A stretch of DNA of 64,000 nucleotides from Mycolicibacterium neworleansense (lineage in GTDB: Bacteria; Actinomycetota; Actinomycetes; Mycobacteriales; Mycobacteriaceae), in the NCBI RefSeq assembly GCF_001245615.1, contig NZ_CWKH01000001.1, positions 2,046,001-2,110,000 of the forward strand. The letters are read 5' to 3'. Position numbers and translations under genes: made by a program. Position 1 is the stretch's first letter. Every line of letters begins with the position of its first letter. Of this stretch, positions 18,268 to 28,093 are shown in pieces. A model generated the notes under the pieces. That model was not told the DNA's origin. It did no database searches and saw only the letters and a list, made by a program, of their open reading frames with translations.

Positions 18268-19914
18268 TCAGCCGGCGAGGATCAGTTCGGCGGCGTGCTC
18301 GCCGATCATCATCGACGCGGCATTCGTATTGCCCCCAACGATGCTCGGCATGACCGAGGCGTCGGCCACCCGGAGCCCCTCCACGCCCCTCACCCGCAGC
18401 GAGGGATCGACCACCGCCCGGTCATCAGTTCCCATCCGGCATGTCCCGACAGGGTGATAGACGCCAGATGCGTTGCGCCGTACGAAGTCCACCAGGCCGG
18501 CGGCCTTCACATCGGACCCCGGCAGCACCTCACGACCTACCTCACGCGAGAACGCCGGATGTGTCAGTGTTTCGCGCACCAACTCCATGCCGGCCACCAG
18601 GGTCGCCAGATCTCGAGGTTCGGCCAGATAGTTGGGGTCGATCAGTGGCGCGGCAAAGGGATCAGTCGAGGCCAAGCGCAGGGTCCCGCGGCTCTCGGGA
18701 TAGATCATCGTCGGCAGCAGCGTCAATGACAGCGCCGAATCCACCGGCAGGTGCAGGCCCGGCTGATCCTGATTCTCCGGATAGCCCATCGGAAGGATGA
18801 ACATCTGCAAGTCCGGAACGTCGCTGCCGCGGCGCGTTCCGCTGTCAACGAACGCGACCGCCTCGAACAGCGTGTGCGCCAGATACGTCGATCTCGGACG
18901 CGCGTATTCCCGCGCAGCGACGGTCGCGAAACTCAGTGGAGAAGCGCTGCGCCCACCGTGGGCCTGGTAGGACAGCGGCACGAACAAGTGGTCGTGCAGA
19001 TTGTCACCCACCGGCACGTCCGCGACCACCGTGATCCCATGCTCACGCAGGTGCGCTGCATGGCCGACGCCGGAGAGCATCAGAAGTCGCGGCGAACCGA
19101 GCGACCCGGCGCTGACGATCACCTCGCGATTCGCGCGGGCAACGCCGATCGGTGCCCGCTTGCGACCGGCAGCCAACTCCACACCCGTGGCGCGGCCGTT
19201 GTGTACCAGCACCCGGGTCGCGGTCACGCCGGTGAGCACGCGCAGATTGGTTGGCGCATCCCACAAATACCCGCGATCGGTCCCCACTCTGCGGCCGGCG
19301 CAGGCACTCTGCTGTATCGGCGCCACCCCGGCCTGCCGCGCACCGTTGTAGTCGTCATTCATCTCAACTCCGGCGGTCGCCGCCAGCGCGGCCATGTAGC
19401 TTTCGGTGACGCCGGCCAGACCCGTGGCCCGCTCCACGGCAATGGGTCCGTGTCCGCCGCGCAGCTCGCTGGGGCCGTCCTCGAAACTCTCCAGGCGGCG
19501 GAAGGATGGCAGCACGTCGGAGAACGCCCAGCCCTTGGCTCCATCGGCAGCCCAATCGTCGTAGTTCTGTCGATGTCCGCGCACGAATGCCATTCCGTTG
19601 ATCACGCTTCCGCCACCGAGTACCCGCCCATGCGACTGGGGAAGCTTGCGGCCGTTCATATGTCGCTGCGGGACGCTGTAAGCAGGCCAGGTGACCAGCC
19701 GCTGCAGCGGGGTGACCGCGTGGATTGCTCCACACATGCCGGGAACCGTTACCAGCGGGCCACGTCGCCGGCGGCCCGACTCGATCAGGGTGACTGTCGC
19801 ACCGGTGTCGGCCAGTCGCCGGGCCACAATCGCCCCTGCGCTACCCGATCCCACAACCACGTAGTCCGCCGGCTCCGGCCCGGCAGAATCTCCGGCCACC
19901 CGTGCTCGTTTCAT
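18268..19914 (-). CDS. GMC family FAD-dependent oxidoreductase
   Basis: The 548-residue protein has the N-terminal FAD motif V-V-G-S-G-S-A-G at about residues 20-27, the GMC signature G-R-V-L-G-G-G-S-V-I-N-G-M, and a C-terminal Y-H-P-V-G-T-C-R-M-G containing the catalytic histidine region. The family oxidises alcohols, choline, sterols or sugars; the substrate here is unknown. It is divergent from the mce operon, and the 88-nt gap contains a second copy of the MarR-type palindrome 27 nt from its start codon. A shared function with lipid import is plausible. Confidence 0.88.
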   Translation of the reverse strand: MKRARVAGDSAGPEPADYVVVGSGSAGAIVARRLADTGATVTLIESGRRRRGPLVTVPGMCGAIHAVTPLQRLVTWPAYSVPQRHMNGRKLPQSHGRVLGGGSVINGMAFVRGHRQNYDDWAADGAKGWAFSDVLPSFRRLESFEDGPSELRGGHGPIAVERATGLAGVTESYMAALAATAGVEMNDDYNGARQAGVAPIQQSACAGRRVGTDRGYLWDAPTNLRVLTGVTATRVLVHNGRATGVELAAGRKRAPIGVARANREVIVSAGSLGSPRLLMLSGVGHAAHLREHGITVVADVPVGDNLHDHLFVPLSYQAHGGRSASPLSFATVAAREYARPRSTYLAHTLFEAVAFVDSGTRRGSDVPDLQMFILPMGYPENQDQPGLHLPVDSALSLTLLPTMIYPESRGTLRLASTDPFAAPLIDPNYLAEPRDLATLVAGMELVRETLTHPAFSREVGREVLPGSDVKAAGLVDFVRRNASGVYHPVGTCRMGTDDRAVVDPSLRVRGVEGLRVADASVMPSIVGGNTNAASMMIGEHAAELILAG

Positions 19915-19940
19915 CCAAGGCCTCCGTTGACACTAGATTC

Positions 19941-19957
19941 ATTTCAGATTCTGAAAT
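19941..19957. promoter_or_regulatory. Operator-like palindrome between the GMC oxidoreductase and mceA genes
   Basis: ATTTCAGATTCTGAAAT has perfect 7-bp arms around a 3-nt centre. Its core TTCAGATTCTGAA differs at only two positions from TTCATAATCTGAA next to the MarR gene. It is placed to control both divergent promoters. Confidence 0.62.
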
Positions 19958-20002
19958 ATTATCGGCATCACTGTAGCCCGCTCGACGCGAGGGAGGTAGT
20001 GG

Positions 20003-21220
20003 GTGGGGCAACCACGAAGGTCCGGTGATCGACGGCGCCGACCGCAATACCCGCGAGTCCTTGCCGGTCTGATCACCATCACGGCGCTCGCCGGAGTCGT
20101 CGTGCTGGCTGTCAGCCTGTTTCGCGGCGACTTCAGTCAGGGACTGCCGGTGACAGTGCTCTCCGAGCGTGCCGGATTGGTCCTCAACACCGATGCCAAG
20201 GTGAAACTGCACGGAGTTCAGATCGGCCGGGTCACCGCCATCACCGCCCGACCCGGCGGTGATGCCGCCATTCAGCTTGCCCTCGACGAATCCCAGATCC
20301 CTCTCGTGCCGGCCAACGTGCTCGTCGAGATCGCCTCGCCCACCGCGTTCGGCGCCAAGTCAGTCGAACTCATCGTCCCCGAACACCCTGTATCGCAGCG
20401 GATCTCAGCCGGACAAATCATCGAAGCACGCCATGTGATGGTGGAGATCAACACCCTCTTTGAGCAACTCACCACATTGCTCGACCACGTCGCACCCGAC
20501 AAACTCAACGAAACGCTCTCGGCATTGGGATCGGCGCTGGGTGGGCGAGGACACCAAATCGGGCAGACAATCGACGATTTCGATGCGTTCCTGGCCGCCA
20601 CCGAACCGGCCCTTCCGGCCTTGAGCCGCGAGTTGTCGGTTGCGCCCTCCGTCTTCAACGCCTACGCCGACGCGGCACCAGACCTGGTCACCACCGTCGA
20701 CAATGTCACCCGCATCAGCCAGTCCATCATCGATGCGCAGGACCATCTCGACGCATTTCTGCTCAGCACCATCGGGTTGGCCCACAGCGGCACCCCGATA
20801 CTGAGCGAGAACGGCCGGCCGTTGGCCGACGCGCTACACCTGTTGGCTCCCACCACCGATCTGACCAACGAGTACAACGCCGCGCTGCACTGTCAGCTGA
20901 CGGCAATGGCATACATATCCAAGTGGGAGCCGCTGCGGATCCCCGCTGCCGAGGTGATCGCCGGCCTCACCGCAGGGCAGGAACGCTATCGCTATCCCGG
21001 CGATCTACCGAAAGTCGCGGCGAAAGGCGGGCCGCACTGCGAGGACCTGCCGGTGCCGTTCCTCGGCCGGCCCCGCTGGGTGGTCGCCGACACCGGCGCC
21101 AACCCCTGGAAGTACGGAAACCAAAACATCCTGCTCAACACCGACGGGCTCAAACAATGGCTTTTCGGCCCGATCGACGGCCCACCGCGCAACACCGCCC
21201 AGATCGGACAACCCGGATGA
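20003..21220 (+). CDS. Mce family protein, position A
   Basis: The 405-residue protein has one N-terminal membrane anchor (about residues 20-40), then an MlaD/Mce domain with L-V-L-N-T-D-A-K-V-K-L-H-G-V-Q-I-G-R-V, and a long helical C-terminal region. Mce proteins assemble as hexameric tunnels that move lipids across the cell envelope, with one copy each of A to F. The GTG start follows a GGGAGG ribosome-binding site. It is the first of six genes joined by ATGA-type overlaps. No yrbE permease pair precedes it, contrary to the usual operon. Confidence 0.9.
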   Translation: MGQPRRSGDRRRRPQYPRVLAGLITITALAGVVVLAVSLFRGDFSQGLPVTVLSERAGLVLNTDAKVKLHGVQIGRVTAITARPGGDAAIQLALDESQIPLVPANVLVEIASPTAFGAKSVELIVPEHPVSQRISAGQIIEARHVMVEINTLFEQLTTLLDHVAPDKLNETLSALGSALGGRGHQIGQTIDDFDAFLAATEPALPALSRELSVAPSVFNAYADAAPDLVTTVDNVTRISQSIIDAQDHLDAFLLSTIGLAHSGTPILSENGRPLADALHLLAPTTDLTNEYNAALHCQLTAMAYISKWEPLRIPAAEVIAGLTAGQERYRYPGDLPKVAAKGGPHCEDLPVPFLGRPRWVVADTGANPWKYGNQNILLNTDGLKQWLFGPIDGPPRNTAQIGQPG

Positions 21221-22245
21221 CACGGCGCACCACGACAACCGTCATCAAATTCGGCACCTTCGCCGTCGTCATGACAGTGCTGACCGCCATGCTCTTCGTC
21301 ATTTTCGGCGAGTACCAACCCGGTTCCAAGACTGCGTATTCGGCGATCTTCAGGGATGTCTCCAGCCTGCGCGAAGGCGACTCGGTGCGCATGGCCGGCA
21401 TCCGGATCGGAACTGTCGAAAACGTCTCGCTCCGTGCGGACACCACCGTCGAAGTGCACTTCGACGCCGATCGAGCCGTCGTTCTCACCCCCGGTACGCG
21501 AGCGGTGGTGCGCTATCTCAACCTCGTCGGCGACCGGTACCTCGAACTGATCGACAGTCCCGGGCCCAACGGCACGCTGGCCGCCGGGGCACAGATCCCC
21601 CTCGAGCGCACCGCCGGAGCACTCGATCTCGACCTGCTGCTCGGCGGTCTGAAGCCCGTCATCCAGGGCCTCAAGCCCGACGACATCAATGCGCTGACCT
21701 CGTCATTGATCGCAATCTTCCAGGACCAAGGCACCACCTTGGATTCACTCATGTCCAAGACCACGTCGTTCACCAACACCTTGGCCGACAACAGCGCCAC
21801 CGTGCAGTCGGTCATCGACAACCTGAAATCCACCCTGCAAACGCTGTCAAAGGACAGCGATCAATTCTCCGGAGTGATCGACCGCCTGCAACGACTGGCC
21901 GACGGTTTGTCGACAGACCGCGATCCGATCGGCGCAGCCATCGAGTCGCTCAACAACGGCACGGCCTCCATGGCCGAGCTTCTGACCCAGGCGCGGCCGC
22001 CCCTGTCCGGCACTGTCGACGAACTCAACCGCCTGGCACCGCTACTCGACCAGGACAAGGACCGGTTGGAAACCGGTTTGCGCATGGCCCCCGAGAACTA
22101 CAACAAGCTCATCCGCACCGGCGCCTACGGAAGCTTCGTCAACTACTACCTGTGCGGCATCGCAGTCCGCGTATCCGATCTTCAAGGCCGGACCGCCGAA
22201 TTCCCCTGGTTCAAACAAGAAACCGGAAGATGCGGGGAGCCGTGA
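21217..22245 (+). CDS. Mce family protein, position B
   Basis: The 342-residue protein has an N-terminal membrane segment (about residues 9-29), a Mce domain with S-L-R-E-G-D-S-V-R-M-A-G-I-R-I-G-T-V, and a helical tail ending in the G-A-Y-G-S-F-V-N-Y-Y-L-C-G block typical of B and C subunits. It overlaps the A gene at ATGA, so translation is coupled. It is expected to form one subunit of the hexameric lipid-transfer tube. Confidence 0.9.
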   Translation: MTRRTTTTVIKFGTFAVVMTVLTAMLFVIFGEYQPGSKTAYSAIFRDVSSLREGDSVRMAGIRIGTVENVSLRADTTVEVHFDADRAVVLTPGTRAVVRYLNLVGDRYLELIDSPGPNGTLAAGAQIPLERTAGALDLDLLLGGLKPVIQGLKPDDINALTSSLIAIFQDQGTTLDSLMSKTTSFTNTLADNSATVQSVIDNLKSTLQTLSKDSDQFSGVIDRLQRLADGLSTDRDPIGAAIESLNNGTASMAELLTQARPPLSGTVDELNRLAPLLDQDKDRLETGLRMAPENYNKLIRTGAYGSFVNYYLCGIAVRVSDLQGRTAEFPWFKQETGRCGEP

Positions 22246-23327
22246 TGCTGAAATATCGTGGCGCACACCTCATCCGATCCGGCTTCATCGGACTGGTCCT
22301 GGTGACACTGATCATCGCGGTCGGACTGCAACCCGAACGCTTGCTGTCGCTGGCATCTCAAATCACCTATCGGGCTTTGTTCACAGAAGCCGGGGGGCTC
22401 ACCGACGGCAACAAGGTCAAGCTGTCGGGCGTAGACGTCGGGACCGTCACCGACGTGTCCTTGCAGGGCCTGCAGCCCCTGATCACCTTCAAGGTCGACG
22501 CCACGGTACGGCTGGCGTCGGACACCTCGGCACACATCCGCACCGGCAGCCTCCTGGGCGAGCGGATGCTGGTGCTGGAGTCCGTGGGCAACGGAACCCT
22601 GCGCCCGTTCGACGTGATCCCGCAGACCCGCACATCTTCGCCGTACTCACTAACCGACGCTGTCGGCGACCTGACGCGCAACACCGCAGCAACCGATACC
22701 ACGACGCTGAACCAGGCGCTGCAAACCCTGGCAACCACCATCGACCAGGTCGCGCCCCAGCTCGGCCCCACCTTCGACGGGCTCACCCGACTGTCAAGAT
22801 CACTCAACACCCGCAACCACACGCTGCAACAGCTACTCTCCTCGACCTCGGAAATCACCGGCATTCTGGCCGACCGCAGCCAGCAACTCAACGCCCTGAT
22901 CCTCAACGCCAACGACCTCGTCGATGTCCTCGTGCAGCGGCGGCAAGCGATCATCGAGCTACTCGCCAACAGCTCCGCAGTGGCCGAACAACTTTCGGGA
23001 CTCATTCACGACAACCAGCAGGAGCTCGCGCCCACCCTCGACAAACTCAACGCTGTCACCGCGATGCTGGAACGCAGCCGCGACAACATCGCCAAGATGC
23101 TGCCCTCGCTGGCGAAATTCCAGATCACCCTTGGTGAAACCGTGGCCAATGGCTTCTACTACAACGCCTACGTCCCCGACCTCATCCCCGGCAATCTCCT
23201 ACAACCGTTCCTCGACTACGCGTTCGGGTTCCGGCGTCCAGGCAACACCGGACGCCCTTCCGACAACGCGGCACCACGCGCCGAGTTCCCCATACCCCGC
23301 AACGGTATTCCGGAGGCACCCCGATGA
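22245..23327 (+). CDS. Mce family protein, position C
   Basis: The 360-residue protein has an N-terminal membrane segment (residues 12-30), the Mce domain motif T-D-G-N-K-V-K-L-S-G-V-D-V-G-T-V, and long helical repeats ending in N-G-F-Y-Y-N-A-Y-V-P-D. A GTG one codon upstream is an alternative start; both overlap the preceding stop. It forms part of the continuous A-F operon. Confidence 0.9.
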   Translation: MLKYRGAHLIRSGFIGLVLVTLIIAVGLQPERLLSLASQITYRALFTEAGGLTDGNKVKLSGVDVGTVTDVSLQGLQPLITFKVDATVRLASDTSAHIRTGSLLGERMLVLESVGNGTLRPFDVIPQTRTSSPYSLTDAVGDLTRNTAATDTTTLNQALQTLATTIDQVAPQLGPTFDGLTRLSRSLNTRNHTLQQLLSSTSEITGILADRSQQLNALILNANDLVDVLVQRRQAIIELLANSSAVAEQLSGLIHDNQQELAPTLDKLNAVTAMLERSRDNIAKMLPSLAKFQITLGETVANGFYYNAYVPDLIPGNLLQPFLDYAFGFRRPGNTGRPSDNAAPRAEFPIPRNGIPEAPR

Positions 23328-24640
23328 TGACAACCGCCCGGATCCGATGGACTGCGGCCGTGATGCTGGTCGCCCTGATCGCCGCCGCCTCGACATGGCT
23401 CGCCCGCGTGACCCTATTCGCGCCGAAAACCATCACCGCGCACTTCACACACGCCAGCGCGATCTATCCCGGGGATCAGGTCCGAGTGTCAGGAGTGGCA
23501 GTCGGCACCATCGACGCCATCGACCCCCATGGGACCCAGTCCACAGTGACCATGCGCATCGACCGCCAGGTGCCTGTCCCCAGCAACGCCAATGCCGTCA
23601 TCGTCGCACCAAACCTCGTCGCCGCCCGCTACATTCAGCTCGTCCCCCCAAGCACACCCAGTACCACCGTCATCGACGACGGCGCACTGATCCCGATCGA
23701 CCGCACCGCGGTCCCCGTCGACTGGGACGAAGTCAAACAACAACTCATGCGCCTGGCCACCGACCTGGGCCCACACAACGGTGTGTCGACCACCTCAGCC
23801 GCCCGGTTCGTCGACAGCGCCGCCAACGCCATGAAGGGCAACGGCGACAAACTACGCCGAACACTGGCCGAACTGTCCGGCGTCGGCCGCATCCTTGCCG
23901 ACGGCAGCGGGAACATCGCCGATATCCTCGAAAACCTCCAAGTGTTTGTCAGCGCCCTCAAGGACAGCAACGTACAAATCGTCCAATTCCAGGACCGGTT
24001 CGCCACGCTGACCAGCACTTTGGACAACAGCCGATCAGAACTGGACGCGGCGCTGACCAATCTGTCGACGGTCGTCGGTGAAGTTCAGAACTTCATCTCC
24101 GGCACCCGCGACAAGGCCAGCGAACAGCTACAGCGGCTGACCAACGTCACGCAGACCCTCGTCGATCACCGCAAGGACCTCGAACAGGTTCTCCACGTCG
24201 CACCCCACGCCCTGGCCAATACCGTCAACATGTTCGACCCCCAATTGGGCTCTGGGACCGGCGCATTCGTCCTGACCAACTTCTCCAGCCCGGTCCAGTT
24301 CATCTGTTCCTCAATCCGGGCCATCGCCAACGTGACGGCGTCCGAAACAGGCAAGCTGTGCGCGCAGTACCTCGCGCCGGCACTCAACGCTGCGAACTTC
24401 AACATGCTGCCGTTCCCCATCAACCCGTTCCTGGCGAAATCCCCACCGCCGGAGGACTTGATCTATACCGAACCCGGCTTGATGCCCGGAGGCGCAGGGC
24501 CCAGCCCCGGCCCGCCCGAAACACCGCCCGCCGTTTCGGCCTACGGCCCCGCGCCCGCCAATCCCCTCGGACTGCCCGACATGCTGCTGCCGGCCGAGCC
24601 GGCGCCGGCCCAACCGAAACCAGGGACACCACAGCCATGA
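23324..24640 (+). CDS. Mce family protein, position D
   Basis: The 438-residue protein has a membrane segment (residues 10-26) and a Mce domain motif Y-P-G-D-Q-V-R-V-S-G-V-A-V-G-T-I. A helical region and a C-terminal proline-rich tail from about residue 385 follow. The tail is typical of D subunits and may lie in the cell wall. It overlaps both neighbours at ATGA. Confidence 0.9.
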   Translation: MMTTARIRWTAAVMLVALIAAASTWLARVTLFAPKTITAHFTHASAIYPGDQVRVSGVAVGTIDAIDPHGTQSTVTMRIDRQVPVPSNANAVIVAPNLVAARYIQLVPPSTPSTTVIDDGALIPIDRTAVPVDWDEVKQQLMRLATDLGPHNGVSTTSAARFVDSAANAMKGNGDKLRRTLAELSGVGRILADGSGNIADILENLQVFVSALKDSNVQIVQFQDRFATLTSTLDNSRSELDAALTNLSTVVGEVQNFISGTRDKASEQLQRLTNVTQTLVDHRKDLEQVLHVAPHALANTVNMFDPQLGSGTGAFVLTNFSSPVQFICSSIRAIANVTASETGKLCAQYLAPALNAANFNMLPFPINPFLAKSPPPEDLIYTEPGLMPGGAGPSPGPPETPPAVSAYGPAPANPLGLPDMLLPAEPAPAQPKPGTPQP

Positions 24641-25857
24641 TCAACGCTTCAACGCTGCGTCGGATGGTGAGCGCCGGGTGTTGCCTATTGCTGACCTCGA
24701 CGGCCGGATGCGCCTTCCACGGCATCAACTCCCTTCCCCTTCCCGGCGCCGTCGGACGGGGTCCGGACGCGCGGATATACCACGTCGAGATCGCCAATGT
24801 CGGTACGCTCGAAGCGAACTCACCGGTGATGATCAGCGACGTCGTTGTCGGCAGCATCGCCTCGATGCAAGTCAAGAACGGCCATGCCGACGTGGAGGTC
24901 TCGATTCGGCCCGACGTACCGGTACCGGCCAATGCCGTCACCACCATCGGCCAAACCAGCCTGCTCGGCTCCAGCCACCTCACCCTCGATCCACCCGTCG
25001 ACCAAGCCCCGACCGGGCGATTGCCGGCCGGCTCGACACTGACGCTGAACCAATCGTCGACCTACCCAACCACCGAACAGACTCTCGCCGCGGTGTCAGC
25101 GCTGGTCAACTCCGGCGGCCTCGGCCAAATCGGCGACATCATCCACAACATGAATACCGCGCTGTCGGGCCACGAACCACAGCTGCGCGACCTGCTCGGA
25201 CGGTTGGACCGGCTGGTCGGCACCTTCGACGCCCAACGCAGCGACATGGTCGAAGCAATGCGCGCAGTGGACCGCCTCACCGGCACATTCGGTGCACAGA
25301 AGGACGTGCTGACCCGCGCGCTTCACACGATGCCCGGCGCACTGGACGTACTCGTCAAGCAGCAACCGACCTTCACCTCGGCATTACACGAACTCGGCGT
25401 TTTCGCCGAAACCGCAACACAAGTGGTCGATGAAACCCAGGCAGACCTGGTCATCAACCTCCGCAACCTCCAACCCACGATCTGCAGCCTGGCCAACGTC
25501 GGACCCGATCTGGACCGAGGGCTGGCGTTCCTGTCCAGCTACCCACTGACCCAGGACTTCATCGACCGCGCGGTACGGGGCGATTACATCAACCTGTTCG
25601 CCACCATCGACCTGACCGTCAACCGGCTCAAGAGCGGGATGTTCCTCGGAACCCGTTGGGGGCAGGAAGGATTGACCCTGGTCCCCGCCCCCGGGGATCC
25701 CGGCTACGACGCCTACTACAGCAACAACCCCCTGGCAGCCGGCATAGCCCCACCGATGACGCCCAACCCCACCGGCCTGCCCGAAGGTGCCGGGCCGCCC
25801 CCACCCCGCATCCCCGGCACACCGCCGCCCACCAACGGAGCCATCGGAGGCTGCTGA
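24637..25857 (+). CDS. Mce family lipoprotein, position E
   Basis: The 406-residue protein has a lipoprotein signal with a lipobox T-A-G-C near residue 24, as usual for the E subunit (LprK-like). The Mce domain contains L-E-A-N-S-P-V-M-I-S-D-V-V-V-G. The tail is proline-rich. Translation is coupled to D and F by ATGA overlaps. Confidence 0.9.
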   Translation: MINASTLRRMVSAGCCLLLTSTAGCAFHGINSLPLPGAVGRGPDARIYHVEIANVGTLEANSPVMISDVVVGSIASMQVKNGHADVEVSIRPDVPVPANAVTTIGQTSLLGSSHLTLDPPVDQAPTGRLPAGSTLTLNQSSTYPTTEQTLAAVSALVNSGGLGQIGDIIHNMNTALSGHEPQLRDLLGRLDRLVGTFDAQRSDMVEAMRAVDRLTGTFGAQKDVLTRALHTMPGALDVLVKQQPTFTSALHELGVFAETATQVVDETQADLVINLRNLQPTICSLANVGPDLDRGLAFLSSYPLTQDFIDRAVRGDYINLFATIDLTVNRLKSGMFLGTRWGQEGLTLVPAPGDPGYDAYYSNNPLAAGIAPPMTPNPTGLPEGAGPPPPRIPGTPPPTNGAIGGC

Positions 25858-27479
25858 TGCTGACACGCTTCATCCGCACCCAGCTGGTCATCTTCACCGT
25901 GGCGTCAATGATCGGTATCGCAGCAATGGCTTTCTCCTACATACAAGTGCCCACGCTGCTCGGAATCGGACGGATCACCGTCACCTTGAATCTGCCCGGC
26001 GCCGGCGGCCTGTACCGCTTCGGCAACGTCACCTACCGCGGCAGCCAGGTCGGCAAGGTGACCGCCATCGAGCCCACCGCACAAGGAGCCAAAGCAACAC
26101 TCTCGCTGCAGAGCTCACCGAAGATTCCGGCCGACCTGCAAGCACAGGTTCGCAGCGTCTCGGCGATCGGTGAACAGTACGTGGAACTACGCCCACGCAC
26201 CGACGCCGCGCCCTACCTGCACGACGGCTCGGTGATATCTGCCCACGACACCACCATCCCCCAACAGGTCGGCCCGATGCTCGATCAGCTCAGCGCCCTG
26301 CTCGCCAGCGTCCCCAAAGACTCACTGTCCCAGCTTCTCAACGAAACCTCCCAGGGCCTCGGCGACGCCGGCTATGACCTCGGCTCACTCCTCGACTCGT
26401 CCGCACACGTCGCCGGCGAGCTCACCCCGACCGCAGAACGGACCCGCCGACTCGTCGAAGACAGTGAGCCGCTGCTCGATTCACAAGCCCAGACGTCGGA
26501 GGCGATCCGGGTCTGGGCTCGCAGCCTGGCTGGTGTCACCACGCAACTGACCACCAACGATCCGGAGATTCGCGGACTGCTGCAACGTGGTCCCGGAGCC
26601 TTTCAGGAAGCGACCCGCCTCCTCGAACAAGTCAAACCCACCCTTCCGATACTGCTGGCCAACCTCACCTCGATCGGACAGGTCGGCGTCACCTACCACC
26701 CCGCACTCGAGCAGATCCTCGTGCTGCTGCCACCACTGACCTCCATGTTCATCGGCGCCGGACCGAACAACAACTACGTCGGCAAAGGCCTTGGCGATTT
26801 CCGGCTCACCGTGGCAGACCCGTCGCCGTGCACCGTCGGATATCTGCCGCCCAACCAGTGGCGCGCACCCGACGACACCAGCCCCGCCGAGACCCCCGAC
26901 GGGCTGTACTGCAAACTGCCCCAGGACGCACCCATCGCTGTACGGGGTGCCCGCAATTACCCCTGCATGGGACACCCCGGAAAACGTGCACCGACAGTCG
27001 AAGAATGCGACAGCGACAGACCCTTCGAGCCGCTCGCCCAACGCCAGCATGCGCTCGGCCCCCACCCCTTCGATCCCAACCTGATCAGCCAAGGCATCCC
27101 GCCCGATTGGCGAGTCGGACAGAACGATCACATCTACGGCCCGCCCGAAGGCACACCTGCCGCACCCGGTCAACAACCGCCCGGCGTTTCACTTCCGGCG
27201 CCGCCAGACGCGCCACCAACGAGTGCCCCTGCACCATCGGTATCCGAAGAACCTCCGCCGGTGCAACCGAGCGTCCCACCGGATGCTCCCGCCGCGCAGC
27301 CCCAAGCATCGGGGCCGCTGCAGCCGTACGGTTTCGGTGCCGACCAGCCCGTGACGATCGCCCGCTATGACCCCGGCACTGGAAAATACCTGGCTCCCAA
27401 CGGGCAGGTCTACGAACAACGCACCCTCTCCACCGACGGCCAGACGCAGACATGGAAGCAACTCATCATGCCCGGATGA
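25857..27479 (+). CDS. Mce family protein, position F
   Basis: The 540-residue protein has an N-terminal membrane segment (about residues 10-30), a Mce domain with G-G-L-Y-R-F-G-N-V-T-Y-R-G-S-Q-V-G-K-V, a cysteine-containing central part and a proline-rich tail (about residues 415-490). F is the last canonical subunit. A small secreted protein gene follows after 41 nt. No mce-associated (mas) genes of the usual type follow it. Confidence 0.9.
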   Translation: MLTRFIRTQLVIFTVASMIGIAAMAFSYIQVPTLLGIGRITVTLNLPGAGGLYRFGNVTYRGSQVGKVTAIEPTAQGAKATLSLQSSPKIPADLQAQVRSVSAIGEQYVELRPRTDAAPYLHDGSVISAHDTTIPQQVGPMLDQLSALLASVPKDSLSQLLNETSQGLGDAGYDLGSLLDSSAHVAGELTPTAERTRRLVEDSEPLLDSQAQTSEAIRVWARSLAGVTTQLTTNDPEIRGLLQRGPGAFQEATRLLEQVKPTLPILLANLTSIGQVGVTYHPALEQILVLLPPLTSMFIGAGPNNNYVGKGLGDFRLTVADPSPCTVGYLPPNQWRAPDDTSPAETPDGLYCKLPQDAPIAVRGARNYPCMGHPGKRAPTVEECDSDRPFEPLAQRQHALGPHPFDPNLISQGIPPDWRVGQNDHIYGPPEGTPAAPGQQPPGVSLPAPPDAPPTSAPAPSVSEEPPPVQPSVPPDAPAAQPQASGPLQPYGFGADQPVTIARYDPGTGKYLAPNGQVYEQRTLSTDGQTQTWKQLIMPG

Positions 27480-27520
27480 CCCCTGACCCCCGCCACTCAA
27501 CGGAGCTGAAGGAGATCGCC

Positions 27521-28018
27521 ATGTTTGTGAGCCGCGTCGCCGCGTCACTGACCATCCTGACCGCAGCAGCGACCCTGAGCATCGCTACAGCCGCTGTGGC
27601 CCAAGCCCTTTCATGCGACCGGCCGATCAACGGGACGTTCACCGCAACCTCGGACGGGCAGTGGGCCAAGACCCGCGAAGTGTTTCACGACGAAGCGACC
27701 GTCGTCACCACCTGGACCGTCAGCTCCACGTGCGACGACGTCATGCACTGCGCCGGCAACATCCACAGTCAGCAAGGCTGGAACAGCGATCTGCGCTGCC
27801 AATCCGGTCACTGGTACACCACGCATCGCATCCAGGATTGGCAACCCTGCCCCGACGGCAGCACCACGCCCGGGGACCAGTCGTTCCGCTTCTGGCGAGT
27901 CTCCGACAACCCCGAAACCTTCGAAGGCTACGACCGCACCATCGGCCCCAGCGGCGGATGCGGCGTCAACCTTTGGCTCACCGTCGAAATGCCACTCACC
28001 ATCACCAAGACCGGCTGA
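27521..28018 (+). CDS. Small secreted six-cysteine protein of the mce operon
   Basis: The 165-residue protein has a Sec signal peptide with a likely cut after A-V-A-Q-A near residue 29. The mature part holds six cysteines (probably three disulfides) and many tryptophans (G-Q-W-A-K-T, T-T-W-T-V-S, G-W-N-S-D-L, F-R-F-W-R). I recognise it only as resembling mycobacterial secreted proteins of unknown function. The ATG has a GAAGGAG ribosome-binding site, and the gene lies 41 nt after mceF, so it may be an accessory or lipid-binding component of the system. The 75-nt convergent gap after it shows nothing. Confidence 0.7.
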   Translation: MFVSRVAASLTILTAAATLSIATAAVAQALSCDRPINGTFTATSDGQWAKTREVFHDEATVVTTWTVSSTCDDVMHCAGNIHSQQGWNSDLRCQSGHWYTTHRIQDWQPCPDGSTTPGDQSFRFWRVSDNPETFEGYDRTIGPSGGCGVNLWLTVEMPLTITKTG

Positions 28019-28093
28019 CCGAACGTCCCCCCGCAGCGAGCGCCGGCACCGGGAACACACACCATCCAAGCTGTGGGCGGTCTTCACTCAGTG

